Of a stretch of DNA of 35,203 bases, positions 30,901-35,203 are shown piece by piece. The notes below the pieces were generated by a model. It was given only the letters and a program-made list of their open reading frames with translations. It searched no databases and was not told the origin of the DNA. The stretch lies in contig CAZCVI010000077.1 in NCBI GenBank assembly GCA_964502145.1, positions 1 to 35,203 of the forward strand, read 5' to 3'. The translations under genes and the position numbers were made by a program. Position 1 is the stretch's first letter. Every line of letters starts with the position of its first letter. Source of the DNA: CAZCVI01 sp964502145. GTDB lineage: Bacteria; Acidobacteriota; Aminicenantia; UBA2199.

Positions 30901-33900
30901 TGATTTTGATATCCCCCTCGTGGAAAAAAGCGTGAATGAACTGGCTAAACATCACGATATCTTACGTACTGCTTTTGTCCATAAAAATACTCCTCGCCCC
31001 CTGCAGATCGTTTTAAGAAATCGACCCGTGGCATTTTATTACCAGGATATCAGTCATTTCATCGACAACCAGGAAAAAGAGAATTTTGTCCAGACCTTTA
31101 AAACCAAGGATAAAAATACCTCTTTCGATTTAAGTACTGATATTTTGATGCGCGCCTCCATACTTCGGCTGGAAAAATCTACCTATGAGTTTATCTGGAG
31201 TTTTCATCATATCTTGATGGATGGTTGGTGTATTGGCATAATCAGTAACGAGTTTTTCGATATCTATTCCGGTTATGTTCAAAATCATCCCCCTTCATTC
31301 CGCCAACTCAAACCCTATCGAACTTATATAGAATGGCTGGAAAACATCGATAAAGATGAGTCCCACCAATATTGGAAAAACTACCTCCAATCCTTTGATG
31401 AACAAACCCCCATTTTAAAACCAAGGACAAAGAAAGATGAAATCCTACAGGCATATAATAATAAAAAAATATCAGCCACCTTGGACATCGAGAAAACACA
31501 GAAGCTCTATAGATTGGCCGCTCGCAATAATGTCACCATCAACACCATTACCCAGACCATCTGGGCCATTCTTTTGGGGAAGTATAACCAAAAAGAGGAT
31601 GTAGTATTTGGGACCGTTGTCTCTGGACGGCCTGCTGAACTGGAAGATGTGGAATCCATGATGGGGTTATTTATCAATACTATTCCCGTGCGCATTCGTT
31701 TTTTAGGTAAAACAAAATTTCAAGACCTCATCCAAAAAATCCAGGCCGAAGCACTGGCCAGTGAGGCGTACCATCATCACCCCCTGGCTGAAATTCAATC
31801 CAGTAGTCCATTAAAGCAAAATTTAATCGATCACCTTTTTGAGTTTGATAATTATTTCATTGCCGATTTAGCCGAGAACAATGGCCATGAAAAGAAAAAA
31901 AGCATGGCTCCATCCTTCCAAATGGTCAATATTGAGAGATTTGGGCAGACCAATTTTGACTTTAACATCTCTATCGGGGGCACAACTCGATTGACTATAA
32001 CCATTCAATACAATGGTAATGCCGTTGACGATGATTATATAGAACGGATTACCTCTCACTATCAGGTAGCCATCGACCAGATTATCCAGAATGAAGAATT
32101 GTCCATTGCAGAAATAACCCTGCTCTCCCCCCAAGAGCGGGCCCGATTATTAATGGAATTCAACGATACCGCCGCCCAGTATCCCGCCAAAACCATCCCC
32201 CAATTATTCATCGAACAATCCCAACGCACCCCCGACCACATCGCCACCATCGGTTATTTCCTTTCTGTAGCGCCCTCCCACCGTGGTGGTCCTGGTATAG
32301 CACAATGCCAGATAACCTACGCCCAATTGTTTCAAAAATCCTCGCAAGTTGCCTATTATTTAAGCCAACAGGGCGTTTTACCCGATGCCATTGTCGCCAT
32401 AAAAGTAGAACGTTCCATTGAAATGATTATCGGCATTTTAGGTATCTTACTAGCCGGCGCCGCCTATTTACCTATCGACCCCGATTATCCCGAAGATCGC
32501 AGCCAATTTATGCTCTCCGACAGCAATACCACCATCCTACTCACCCATGAGTTGATCCAAGAAGTCACTCTCCGGACTTTTATTACTCCCATTACTCCCG
32601 TAACCCCCATAAATTTAGCTTATGTCATTTACACTTCCGGCACTACCGGTAAGCCCAAGGGCGTATTAGTAACCCAGGAGAATGTCGTGCGGTTGTTTTT
32701 TAATGATCGCTTCCAGTTCAGGTTTAGTGATCGTGATGTGTGGACCATGTTTCATTCATATTGTTTTGATTTCTCTGTCTGGGAAATGTATGGTGCCTTG
32801 TTATATGGTGGCAAATTAGTTCTTATTCCCTGTTTGACCGCCATGGATACCGCCCACTATTTGCAGATCTTAAAAAGTCAAGCCGTGACCGTGTTAAATC
32901 AGACCCCTTCCGCGTTTTACCGTTTAATGGAAGAAGAGATCAAGGCCCCTGATCGTTTGCTTTGTTTGCGGTATATTGTATTTGGTGGTGAAGCCTTACA
33001 CCCCGGTAAAATAAACCAGTGGCAGCAGAAATATCCGCACACCCACTTGATCAACATGTATGGTATTACCGAGACCACCGTTCACGTCACTTACAAGGAA
33101 ATAACCTGCCAGGATATAGAAAACGGTCTCAGCATAATCGGCACACCTATCCCGACCTTGACTATTTATCTTTTAGATAAGTACAACCAACTTGTCCCCA
33201 TTGGTATTCCCGGGGAAATATTTGTCGGTGGCGCCGGGGTTGCCCGCGGTTATTTAAATCGCCCTGAATTAACCCAAGATAAATTTATCCACCTGTCCAC
33301 CCTGCCTACATCGTCTACTCCATTATACACTACATTATACAAATCCGGCGACCTGGCGCGTTGGTTGCCTGACGGGAATTTAGAATATTTGGGCCGCATT
33401 GACCACCAAGTGAAAATTCGCGGTTTCAGAATCGAATTGGGTGAGATTGAAGCGCGCTTAAAAGCATATCCACCAATCAAAGAAACTGTCGTGATCGACC
33501 GCAAAGATGGTGAAAAACAATACCTGTGCGCCTATTATAGCGCTGATGATCAGATCAGATCAACCGCCCAGCTAAAAGAATTCCTGGAAGAGAAGTTACC
33601 CACGTATATGGTTCCCGCCTGTTTTGTGAAAATAGACACGATCCCCTTAAATGCCAACGGGAAACTAGACCGTCCCATGTTGCCGCTACCCTTTGAATCG
33701 GATTTCCATGGCAGTCAAGTCTATCAAGCACCTGAAAATCCTATTCAGCACGCTATAGTCGAAATATGGCAGGATGTTCTCGGTCGCCAAAGAGTCGGGG
33801 TTCAGGATAATTTCTTTGATCTCGGTGGTGATTCCCTGGATTTTGTCAAGGTAGCCAATAAGTTACGGGAGAAATTGAACAAGGAGATACCCGTGGCCAC

Positions 33901-34837
33901 ATTGTTTACGTATCCCACTATTATTTCATTGGAACATTATTTAGCCAGTGTCCAACTACCAATGGTAACCAGCGTAGTACCTGAAACTTTCGTAATGTTG
34001 AACGGTACACCCCGGCCCATTGGGAATATCTTTTTTGTTCATGAAGTCTTGGGCGATGTCGGGGCTTACATGGAGTTCTGCAAACAATTGGGCACTCAAT
34101 ATAATTGTTGGGGAATGGAAGCAGATAAATTAAAGAATTTTGTCCCCATAAATGTCACCGTGGAAGAGATATCTGCCAAATACATCCAACAGATAAAAAA
34201 AATCCAGCCTTTAGGTCCCTATAATATTTTCACTTGGTCTTGGGGAGGGCATTTGGGATTGGAGATGGCCTTGCAACTGGAGAGAATGGGTGAGACACTT
34301 TCATTCCTCGGTTTTGCTGATTGTTCCGGCCCCGATTCTGTGATCAAGGGTAGCCGTGGCAAGTTTACACTGGAAACCGAGCGGTTTTTTATTGGACATC
34401 TCTTTAAAATCGCTGGCAATACAACCGATTTGAATCAATTTACGGATATTGACCAGCTCTGGACCATGGGTGTGGAGTATTTGACCAGTGACCCCAGGTT
34501 GGTGGAACGGTTAAGGGAAATGCTTATTTATAACGCGGTCGCATTGCCCAATTACAATGAACTCACCGGTCAAGAGTTAATTCAGTTTAATAATCTCAAT
34601 CGTTCCCACAATGCTGCCAGTCCCAAGTATATTCCCTTAGGGAAAATTCATGTCCCCCTCCATTTTTTCTGGGCCAATCAGAATCCCAACCGCGTCGAGA
34701 GTTGGCGAGATTACTGTCACAATCCCGTGGTGTATCATGAAATCAATGGCGATCATCATTCCATTTTCAGAAATAAAGAACACATCGACGCATTTGCCAG
34801 TACATTTAGCGAGGTCATTGCCCAGGAAATTAAGTAA
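15695..34837 (+). CDS. NRPS gene 4: five-module giant synthetase with terminal thioesterase
   Basis: About 6,380 residues in one uninterrupted frame, adding residues 5-9 and releasing the product. Order: C (D-type; HHIILDG near 144)-A(Asn)-T; C (HHIVCDG near 1218)-A(Thr)-T; C of DIEKG subtype (HHAIIDG near 2283)-A(Ser)-T-E (HHLVIDG near 3337); C (HHILMDG near 3810)-A(Tyr-like?)-T-broken E; C (HHILMDG near 5170)-A(Thr)-T-TE. Every T domain keeps the GGxS serine. The N-terminus (MIKKNDIADVCLLTPMQEG) has the form of a COM acceptor, suited to receive D-Asn from gene 3's E domain. The start at 15695 is preferred over 15680 on ribosome-site grounds. Stop at 34835-34837. The gene lies 29 bp after gene 3 and is the last of the operon; a large palindrome begins 10 bp after it. 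Individual modules are listed separately. Confidence 0.95.
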   Translation: MIKKNDIADVCLLTPMQEGMLFHYLMDKKSPAYFEQTAYRIQGQLEFKLFEKAFMRIVERHDVLRTIFVFEKVPRPLQVVLKKRNATVCYEDISGVADEQMEKVIAEFKIKDKARGFNLEKDILIRLTILKIADNKFEIIWSFHHIILDGWCITILIKDMMLYYNSLIQGKTVNLPPAVPFKNYLKWIERQDKNAGSQYWKNYLEDYTKHVMVPQCLRVGENEFEQKSHRFVIDLMLFRQLERIAGKNSVTISSLFQTLWGILLQKYNDTHDVVFGSVVSGRPEELEGIQRMVGIFINTIPVRIKSEPGEPVMKLAKKVQNHMIQSHSYAFVPLAEIQSFSPLKRNIINHILVIENFPTDVEIKKLNENSALALRIESVKTFEQTNYDLDVIVTLAGQLNIQLKYNGMVYHDDTISRIEMHLVQIMQMLGMNPEILIEDVEIISPLEKKQLLFDFNNTDAEYPKDKTVHQLFEEQMEKTPNHIAVSGPSAREGHHSSIQLTYKELNEKSNRLSRLLRQKNTPPQSIIGIMGERSIEIIIGILGVLKSGCAYLPIDSSYPDARKTFIFSDSGSKILLTDKHFSEGKQDMLASLSIDHILFFDSIDSQMDSQMDSGPQENPGVLSIPEDIAYIIYTSGTTGIPKGVLVKHRGVVNYIWWAAQNYVKGESANFPLYTSISFDLTITSIFAPLVTGNSIVVYAEEKKNFVLEEITDDNRVEVIKLTPSHLKLIKDTKINKNTIIKRLIVGGEELETQLAEDIFHVFNGEIEIYNEYGPTETAVGSMIYRFFPGLNNNRTVLIGVPINNTRIYILDKTRNVQPVGVPGEIYIAGDGVARGYLNRPDLTAEKFLENSFEESGRMYRTGDLAKWLPDGNIEFIGRTDSQVKIRGYRIELGEIENALLKLEKIKEVAVVASFDDSINSDKYLCAYLVYRDTGGIKNKQIYHAAELRDYLSTILPDYMIPSYFIQLEEIPLTQSGKLDRKLLPKPNWSLTTSVEFEAPTHEIEKIVAEIWKEVLGVKRPGINDNFFDSGGHSLKAITLSALIHKRLDVKIPINELFKNPTIKEISTCIRNAGKNIYASINPVEKREYYPLSSAQMRLAILDRLEEKSIKYNVSYVLALTGQLDRVRLENALKDLIKRHESLRTSFHLIHNTTVQIIEEDVPFGIEYFHEHENTADQDRINTLLHGSFIRPFDLSRAPLMRVGVIVTGENKSLLMLDIHHIVCDGVSIDTVVQDISKLVAGEKLPELRIQYKDYAVWQRGMSAAKKIQDEEDYWLENMRGELPVLNLFSDYHRPPIFAIDGDRFVFKIDRELSLKIKKLSRLNRATLYITLLAVYNVLLYKYTGQEDIIVGTPTAGRPHADLQHILGMFVNMLAMRNFPIAEKSFIEFLQNVKESALKAFDNQDYQFEELVVKLDLRRDLNRNPLFDTVFAVQNMEVGQITLPGLKLSQFSFAERTAKFDLSFYAYEAGEDIHFKMNYCTRLFKLETITRMCRHFVHLLEEVVEHPESQLYDMQILSATERQYLLYEFNDTHAHYPREKTIHGLFEQQVDKHPDFIAIKGPTLEVVSDFTLLLTYRELNNRAQRLASLLQAKGLGPESIVAIMVERSVEMIIGLLAILKAGGIYLPIAPDYPVERVNFILADSHAAIMLTANELMPTHESISPLLPEITEHVSPQQAAYIIYTSGTTGKPKGVIVDHYNVVRLLCNDKFQFHFGSSDVWTMFHAFNFDFSVWEMYGALLYGGKLIIIPKMVALDPVLFREIVRQERVTVLNQTPSAFYNFSEEELKHGEKELCVRYVIFGGEALKPLKLKKWREKYPATTLVNMFGITETTVHVTYKEICAKEIEYNISNIGVPIPTTCTYIVDKHLNLQPIGAPGELLVGNAGVSRGYLNRPELTAEKFISSPFNRNERIYRSGDLARFLPDQEMEYLGRIDLQVQLKGFRIEIGEIESYLLRYEGIDEAVVIAKENEDGDCKSLCAYIVSTKTIDIFSLREYLTKKIPNYMIPNYFVQIENIPLTTNGKIDRAKLPDPGANIEVQGEYSPPTNNVQEALVQIWQRVLNLEHIGIKDNYFHVGGDSIKAIELISTINNHFLANLKIVDLYINQTLEGLSLLLHKKDAPQEENFKELLPELTELNERVQKIAGDPGNIEDIFPMSDIEKGMVFHYIKDSGGAVYHDQPVYQMSYEDFDIKRMRHAFLLMMAKHPILRTAYMLDELAHIVYKNVPMDIPYHEIAGLTKVEKERYVTQKMIESRQRPFDISVPPLWRLSFFNLGNPEILVLWEFHHAIIDGWSNASLLTELNNTYLELKDNPDFIPPMLKYGFKEFILQQLLEKRKSEIIDYWKNELFDYKRLRFPTPIKTNAVADSGKIEFKNLRKTLGEGRREKLENTARKFNTTLKHLCFTANALMLNMLSYENDMVLGLVTNNRPLNEDGNKMIGCFLNSAPVRVKIPDQCRYLDFIQRIDQKMLQLKKYDRFPLLEIATMMGEETSEKNPLFDTLFNFIDFHAFSQVRTENFSSRISASEMLHVESYEKTNFPFGLNVHTARGGFQISIDYSTEILSHGDVEKLFALFKNILDKLSDEPESLLDKNTIITPAEKQEILIHFNDTQADFPSDKTLHSFFEEQVQKVPHRIAVMFGNKRLTYKELDTRVNTLVSWLTFRGVEAGSIVGLRLYRSLEMMVALFGILKAGCAYLPISPDYPEERIKFLLADSAAKIVLTPNELAEVIEGKHRQPFEKIKTHCSPLDTAYIIYTSGTTGRPKGVMISHRAIVNRLNWMQRKYPLHGKDIILQKTPITFDVSVWELFWWSIEGAAVSFLEPHGEKNPEVIVREIETRQITTMHFVPSMLSAFLEYISETHIDLARLKTLKRVFASGESLSVVHVERFNSVLNRSNGTSLINLYGPTEAAVDVSYFNCPTGEIIREIPIGKPIDNIHLYILDRNKRIQPIGVEGELYIAGAGLARGYLNRPELTAEKFVSLSLYDDTPLYGTGDAARWLPDGNIEFIGRIDQQVKIKGVRIELGEIETLLLKHDQIKDTVVLVKEENTGNKSLVAYFVADTAFSNTVLREYLLKDLPDYMVPAYFVQLEKIPLTLNGKVDRKALPAPEFDTDADNYAAPRNEIEKKLVEIWESVLGKKSIGVNDNFFYFGGDSIKSIQIISRLNHAGYKLEMKDIFQYPVLAKLALQVRKVQHTPSQAIVTGVIPLTPIQHAFFDGSPTDHHHFNQAVMLYSATGLAAKTIKTVFEKIQEHHDALRITFKIEYNKETTSWDIQQENHGLDYPIDLKEYDLTHLEANSNELSKEFKEKINALQEEINLEKGPLLKLGLFHLSDGDRLLIVIHHLVIDGLSWRILFEDIQTLYTQITSDQPPRLPAKTDSFKHWSEQLHAFASHKTFLKEKTYWAQLNSQAVLPIKKDFDVAGNAVRDTQSLSFYLEEAETTLLLNKVNQCYNTEINDILLTALGVAIKKTLGQDHVLIALEGHGRENISGDIDISRTVGWFTAVYPVLMDVLYTDDIGRQIKEVKETLRKIPNKGIGYGIFKYLTPHATPEPIEFNLNPQLIFNYLGQFDADVTQMSLFQMAKESMGDLRGLNNHREYELEINGMTVKNRLSMTISYNKTHFKPDTITALSHHFKSELQNIIVFCSTQAYVERTPSDFTYNQLTIPALQHVLDAYSDVEDIYPLSPMQEGMLFYALLDQSSLSYFEQATFRMFGQLDIPILEKSLNELVKRHEILRTAFVHKNTPRPLQVVLKDRPMDFYYQDISHIVDIQEKENFIREFKLKDKKASFDLSLDTLMRTAILQLDQSTYEFIWSFHHILMDGWCLGILNGEFFQIYSASVLNKPYQLPIIKPYRTYIQWLEKQDKDESNQYWDQYLDSFDEQTSIPRSTIVTQETGSPQLESVSIHWDREKKSRLNHLTAANHVTLNILMQAIWGILLGKYNRKDDVLFGVVVSGRPSQLEGIENIMGLFINTIPVRIRFDQKIKFNHLLKKIQDDALASEPYHYYPLAEIQSRSTLKQKLIDHILIFENYPITEQIAGYGKDNTNKIPIEFANPEFFEQTNYDLNVIFSDTHTLQGLFEYNANIYHRNDIKRMVDCFLLLLDQVSVNDQVEISKLEFLSQAERQRVLFEFNNTAVPYPDNKTIYQLFEDQVHQFPDYLALVFENHSLTFRACDNLANQLAWYLCTQHAVLPGAPIAVLMDRSVELIIVLIAVMKARAAYVPMDVSLPAQRLRLVFNDAAMAVAITEQRYLSKISSLQAETSSLHAVLAIEDMQKDSQSYSITPPPTGTETDPAYIMYTSGSTGVPKGVLVEHRTIVNTIIWRKNNYEYAPGHVSLQVPPYFFDSSVTDIFTPLLGAARLVLIKDEERSDLTVLRRTIVINNVTHFIVVPIFYNVMLEEIAPDLKHIKMICCAGDNFPDQLIKKHFERLPHVRIFNEYGPTENSVNTTAFELTPLTPRAVIGKPISNVCVYVLDPYLGICPIGVTGELCLAGASLSRGYLNRPELTAEKFVRSPLPFTPFYRTGDLGRWLVDGNLEFLGRVDNQVKIRGMRVEIGEIENQLLKHHSIKEVVVQIKPENSLDNYLCAYIVPHSTLSFSFEPVELKNYLAQFLPPYMIPTHFFRLEKLPLTPNGKLDSHVLPVPQADADVYSPPRNELERKMVEIWDAVLGKKNIGIQDNFFASGGDSIKSIQILSRLNSAGYKLEMKDLFQYPTIADLSPRIKKLHRVPDLSSITWLIPLNPIQKSFISHYPLYFNQKALLKEIPYWTQLESQLVPPIPNDFPVAGKNSKDMHPITFTLDETETTLLLGKANRCYNTQSNDLLLTAFCVGFQKTFGQSPILLSFEVHPRGNMATPIDISNTSDMCLTVQSFTSTCPVILDIFQGDFPGRQIIEIKETLRKIPSQGMGYGILKYLTNNTFDQKIDFKLKPQIIFHAPEFRETHVKKISLFQVAQESTGEYELEINGKISNRRLTLTVTYNKTHYQSETMTSLAHFFHSELQQIITYCASLDTIEPTPSDFSYKELTVQSLQQLLDIYPEAEDIYPLSPMQEGMLFHALLDQSSHSYFQQTSYRLQGDFDIPLVEKSVNELAKHHDILRTAFVHKNTPRPLQIVLRNRPVAFYYQDISHFIDNQEKENFVQTFKTKDKNTSFDLSTDILMRASILRLEKSTYEFIWSFHHILMDGWCIGIISNEFFDIYSGYVQNHPPSFRQLKPYRTYIEWLENIDKDESHQYWKNYLQSFDEQTPILKPRTKKDEILQAYNNKKISATLDIEKTQKLYRLAARNNVTINTITQTIWAILLGKYNQKEDVVFGTVVSGRPAELEDVESMMGLFINTIPVRIRFLGKTKFQDLIQKIQAEALASEAYHHHPLAEIQSSSPLKQNLIDHLFEFDNYFIADLAENNGHEKKKSMAPSFQMVNIERFGQTNFDFNISIGGTTRLTITIQYNGNAVDDDYIERITSHYQVAIDQIIQNEELSIAEITLLSPQERARLLMEFNDTAAQYPAKTIPQLFIEQSQRTPDHIATIGYFLSVAPSHRGGPGIAQCQITYAQLFQKSSQVAYYLSQQGVLPDAIVAIKVERSIEMIIGILGILLAGAAYLPIDPDYPEDRSQFMLSDSNTTILLTHELIQEVTLRTFITPITPVTPINLAYVIYTSGTTGKPKGVLVTQENVVRLFFNDRFQFRFSDRDVWTMFHSYCFDFSVWEMYGALLYGGKLVLIPCLTAMDTAHYLQILKSQAVTVLNQTPSAFYRLMEEEIKAPDRLLCLRYIVFGGEALHPGKINQWQQKYPHTHLINMYGITETTVHVTYKEITCQDIENGLSIIGTPIPTLTIYLLDKYNQLVPIGIPGEIFVGGAGVARGYLNRPELTQDKFIHLSTLPTSSTPLYTTLYKSGDLARWLPDGNLEYLGRIDHQVKIRGFRIELGEIEARLKAYPPIKETVVIDRKDGEKQYLCAYYSADDQIRSTAQLKEFLEEKLPTYMVPACFVKIDTIPLNANGKLDRPMLPLPFESDFHGSQVYQAPENPIQHAIVEIWQDVLGRQRVGVQDNFFDLGGDSLDFVKVANKLREKLNKEIPVATLFTYPTIISLEHYLASVQLPMVTSVVPETFVMLNGTPRPIGNIFFVHEVLGDVGAYMEFCKQLGTQYNCWGMEADKLKNFVPINVTVEEISAKYIQQIKKIQPLGPYNIFTWSWGGHLGLEMALQLERMGETLSFLGFADCSGPDSVIKGSRGKFTLETERFFIGHLFKIAGNTTDLNQFTDIDQLWTMGVEYLTSDPRLVERLREMLIYNAVALPNYNELTGQELIQFNNLNRSHNAASPKYIPLGKIHVPLHFFWANQNPNRVESWRDYCHNPVVYHEINGDHHSIFRNKEHIDAFASTFSEVIAQEIK
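17504..17527 (+). repeat. 12 bp exact tandem repeat in the module 5 A domain
   Basis: gattctcagatg is repeated twice without a gap, encoding DSQM DSQM, and is followed by a third partial start (gattcc). It lies in the same pre-ATP-motif loop that holds the 25 bp repeat of gene 2, pointing to a length-variable surface loop that tolerates slippage in frame. Confidence 0.75.
18947..22060 (+). other. Module 6: C-A(Thr)-T
   Basis: The C domain is of the ordinary L-donor type (YYPLSSAQMRLAIL; HHIVCDG). The A pocket reads DFWNIGMVH, an exact match to the textbook Thr code. The T domain is VGGDSIKAIEL, the GGDS form. It is followed not by an epimerase but by the DIEKG-type C domain of module 7, through a linker rich in Glu, Leu and Asn. 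Confidence 0.9.
22135..26710 (+). other. Module 7: C(DIEKG subtype)-A(Ser)-T-E
   Basis: The C domain opens IFPMSDIEKGMVFH and keeps HHAIIDG. The A code DVWHFSLVD is a Ser code as in EntF-type domains. T is FGGDSIKSI. The E domain is complete: IPLTPIQHAFF, HHHFNQ, HHLVIDG (near 25704), EGHGREN, NYLGQF. The predicted contribution is D-Ser. Confidence 0.88.
26711..30780 (+). other. Module 8: C(D-type)-A(Tyr-like?)-T-broken E
   Basis: The C domain (YPLSPMQEGMLF, HHILMDG) fits a D-configured donor from module 7. The A pocket DSTICAEVN is not a code I can assign; among familiar codes it is closest to the Tyr code DGTITAEVA (6 of 9). The A5 region has YGPTENSVN and the third core loop CAGDNF. T is SGGDSIKSI. 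What follows is the damaged epimerase described separately. Confidence 0.75.
29876..30780 (+). pseudogene. Degenerate epimerization domain inside gene 4
   Basis: The region aligns to the intact module 7 E domain, both ends included (IPLNPIQKSFIS against IPLTPIQHAFF; EPTPSDFSYKELT against ERTPSDFTYNQLT). After FNQ (29939-29947) it jumps straight to LKE-PYW: 3 residues replace 169, a net loss of about 166 residues in frame, removing the whole HHxxxDG segment. Remaining motifs are eroded: EGHGREN has become EVHPRGN, SRTVGWFT has become a longer unrelated stretch, and NYLGQF has become FHAPEF. It cannot epimerize by the known mechanism but keeps the reading frame and perhaps acts as a spacer. Confidence 0.88.
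30791..33960 (+). other. Module 9: C(D-type)-A(Thr)-T
   Basis: The C domain (YPLSPMQEGMLFH, HHILMDG) is a close copy of the module 8 C domain. The A pocket DFWNVGMVH is a Thr code, and the domain closely resembles the module 6 A domain. An extra stretch of about 18 residues (YFLSVAPSHRGGPG and following) sits near the A-domain start, absent from the sister domain. T is LGGDSLDFVKVANKL, the form that precedes the thioesterase. Confidence 0.87.
33961..34834 (+). other. Terminal type I thioesterase domain (TE)
   Basis: An alpha/beta-hydrolase of about 290 residues at the end of gene 4, releasing the nonapeptide by hydrolysis or cyclization. NIFFVHEVLGDVGAY is the oxyanion-side strand and loop. 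The nucleophile elbow is TWSWGG with Ser near residue 6182; the first Gly of GxSxG is replaced by Thr. A likely acid is the Asp of FADCSGPD (near 6209), and the His is in GDHHSIF (near 6354). The sequence alone does not say whether release is macrocyclic; the Ser, Thr or Tyr hydroxyls and the N-terminus are all possible nucleophiles. Confidence 0.88.
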
Positions 34838-34846
34838 TGTATTAAT

Positions 34847-35067
34847 AACAGTTCAGGCCATAGGTAATAGATGAAAGAAAAAGAAGACCACAGATTACAC
34901 AGATTTAAATGATTGACACAGATTAAAAGATGACTATGACAAAAATAAATAAACCAATCTGTGTAATCATTTTAATCTGTGTAATCTGTGGTCTTCTTTT
35001 AATTTCCTGTTAATTCGTGGGCCCATTTTATTCTTTGTTTCATCTATTAACTATGGGCTGAACAGTT
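34847..35067. repeat. ~220 bp nested palindrome downstream of the operon (MITE-like; possible terminator)
   Basis: The inner arms 34879-34924 and 34956-35000 pair at about 44 of 46 positions around a 31-base loop; they contain the word acagattacacagatt. The outer arms 34847-34863 and 35051-35067 pair at 15 of 17, with a weaker joining segment (tagatgaaa against tttcatcta). The right inner arm ends in CTTCTTTT, so the inner hairpin could also stop transcription of the operon, whose stop codon is 10 bp away. It encodes nothing. Its form suggests a small non-autonomous mobile repeat. Confidence 0.75.
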
Positions 35068-35069
35068 AC

Positions 35070-35146
35070 GAAAAACCACCGCTATCGTTCAAATTCCAGT
35101 GAATTCAGTGAAAAACCAACGATAGTGTTCAAATTCCAATGAATTC
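35070..35146. repeat. Two-copy tandem repeat, 40 bp period
   Basis: Units 35070-35106 and 35110-35146 (each 37 bases, both starting gaaaaacca and ending gaattc) differ at about 5 positions. They directly follow the large palindrome. From 35147 to the window end nothing further can be supported; an ATG at 35188 is cut off after five codons. Confidence 0.65.
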
Positions 35147-35203
35147 GTTTTAACTCTAATTAGACAGCTAAATCACGTAGAACATTTATGGAAGCGGGTT
35201 TAA

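Noticed and set aside
34650..34874. Plus-strand 74-residue frame overlapping the end of gene 4
   Set aside because: It lies in another frame over the TE His region and runs into the palindrome; no protein-like features.
34879..35000. tRNA or structured RNA gene from the strong hairpin
   Set aside because: It is one long near-perfect stem with no cloverleaf or other conserved RNA pattern that I recognise.
35188..35203. Start of a further gene at the window end
   Set aside because: Only five codons are visible after the ATG, with no clear ribosome site, so it cannot be supported.

Overview
The window is dominated by one nonribosomal peptide synthetase (NRPS) locus on the + strand. Four consecutive genes (1217-34837) lie head to tail with 29-35 bp gaps, so they probably form one operon. 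Together they encode about 11,170 residues: nine adenylation (A) domains, nine carrier (T) domains, eight full condensation (C) domains, two intact epimerization (E) domains, one broken E domain, two C-terminal half condensation domains and one terminal thioesterase (TE). The style of the synthetases (ATP-site, linker and condensation wording), the moderately AT-rich DNA, the fragment of an Rpn-type gene and the palindromic intergenic repeats recall large NRPS loci I remember from uncultured Candidatus Aminicenantes and similar bacteria. That taxonomic guess is from memory and was not tested.

Layout. 1-1216: short repeats, a terminator hairpin, a minus-strand C-terminal fragment of an Rpn-like protein, a ~145 bp palindromic element, then a sigma70-like promoter and an AT-rich leader. 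1217-4330: gene 1, A-T-C. 4363-11631: gene 2, halfC-A-T-C-A-T-C. 11667-15665: gene 3, halfC-A-T-E. 15695-34837: gene 4, a ~6,380-residue protein C-A-T-C-A-T-C-A-T-E-C-A-T-(broken E)-C-A-T-TE. 34838-35203: no gene, but a ~220 bp near-perfect nested palindrome and a two-copy tandem repeat.

How it works together. By colinearity the line makes a nonapeptide. Reading specificity residues by hand against the PheA positions gives: X (unassigned, DGQHLGIVS) - Ser - Cys-like (DLYDFSLVW) - D-Asn - Asn - Thr - D-Ser - aromatic/Tyr-like? (DSTICAEVN) - Thr, released by the TE. Both a Ser and a Thr carrier are followed by an unusual C-domain subtype (DIEKG in place of the usual first motif), so these two residues may be dehydrated to Dha/Dhb; this is inference.

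Most interesting points: (1) genes 1 and 2 both end in a complete C domain plus an acidic tail ending EFDF/EFNF, and genes 2 and 3 both begin with an isolated C-lobe of a condensation domain, which looks like a dedicated protein-protein handover device; (2) the shared DIEKG condensation subtype after Ser/Thr; (3) an epimerase that has lost ~166 residues including its HHxxxDG site yet sits in frame before a D-type C domain. No MbtH-like protein, phosphopantetheinyl transferase, transporter or tailoring enzyme is visible, so these must lie elsewhere.
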